64,000 bases of DNA, from positions 496,001 through 560,000 of the forward strand of contig NZ_JBIFNP010000001.1 in NCBI RefSeq assembly GCF_043945595.1, written 5' to 3'. Of this stretch, positions 60,507 through 64,000 are shown piece after piece. The notes under the pieces are model-generated. The model worked only from the letters and a program-made list of their open reading frames with translations, made no database searches and was not told the DNA's origin. This DNA comes from Paenibacillus_S sp043945595 (lineage in GTDB: Bacteria > Bacillota > Bacilli > Paenibacillales > NBRC-103111). The translations under genes were made by a program, and so were the position numbers. Numbering within the stretch: the first letter of the stretch is position 1; every line of letters starts with the position of its first letter.

Positions 60507-64000
<3,494 letters not shown>

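Overview
The window looks like a chromosomal segment of a Paenibacillus-type member of the Bacillota. The 16S rRNA gene at the right end is of the Bacillales type, ribosome-binding sites are strong and AGGAGG-like, and the gene families are typical of Paenibacillus: a membrane-bound AraC regulator, a sugar ABC importer without its own ATPase, and sulfonate uptake genes.

Left third (about 0.2-29.3 kb): an AT-rich Tn7-like transposon loaded with defence genes, next to a fragment of an IS110 transposase. After a remnant of a second, different TnsB-like transposase and an XRE repressor come tnsA, tnsB, a short TniB-like tnsC and two TniQ/TnsD target selectors. Three small genes follow, one of them a P-loop protein. 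The cargo is a complete Wadjet system (jetABCD), a complete Gabija system (gajAB), and a two-gene unit that I do not recognise as a named system: a 1408-residue sacsin/NO-VEIN-like GHKL ATPase with a DUF3883-like region and a Tudor-like tail, followed by a NERD nuclease-SF1 helicase. An orphan gene closes the cargo. The unrecognised pair and the orphan are the best candidates for undescribed immunity. I see no CRISPR array and no cas gene.

Middle (29.9-42.4 kb): a GC-rich carbohydrate cluster with a frameshifted AraC regulator, two solute-binding proteins, an aldo/keto reductase, two permeases, a Gfo/Idh/MocA oxidoreductase, a frameshifted glycoside hydrolase and an amidohydrolase-like protein with altered metal ligands. 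A short AT-rich stretch with an MraY-like fragment follows.

Right part (43.1-60 kb): organosulfur acquisition. It holds an alpha/beta hydrolase, sulfonate-type binding proteins, an ATPase with two permeases, two copies of an AprA-like flavoprotein plus AprB-like ferredoxin pair, a nitroreductase, and two tandem flavin-dependent monooxygenases of the NtaA/SnaA/DszA type. Four transcription units here share a small covarying leader hairpin directly upstream of, or merged with, an intrinsic terminator. This looks like an unrecognised attenuation or operator element for sulfur genes. A decayed chemoreceptor gene and a DUF2798-like gene lie in between.

Right end: rRNA promoter and leader, complete 16S gene, spacer without tRNA, and the start of 23S.

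Seven genes in the GC-rich flank carry frameshifts or a nonsense codon, while the large genes in the transposon are intact.
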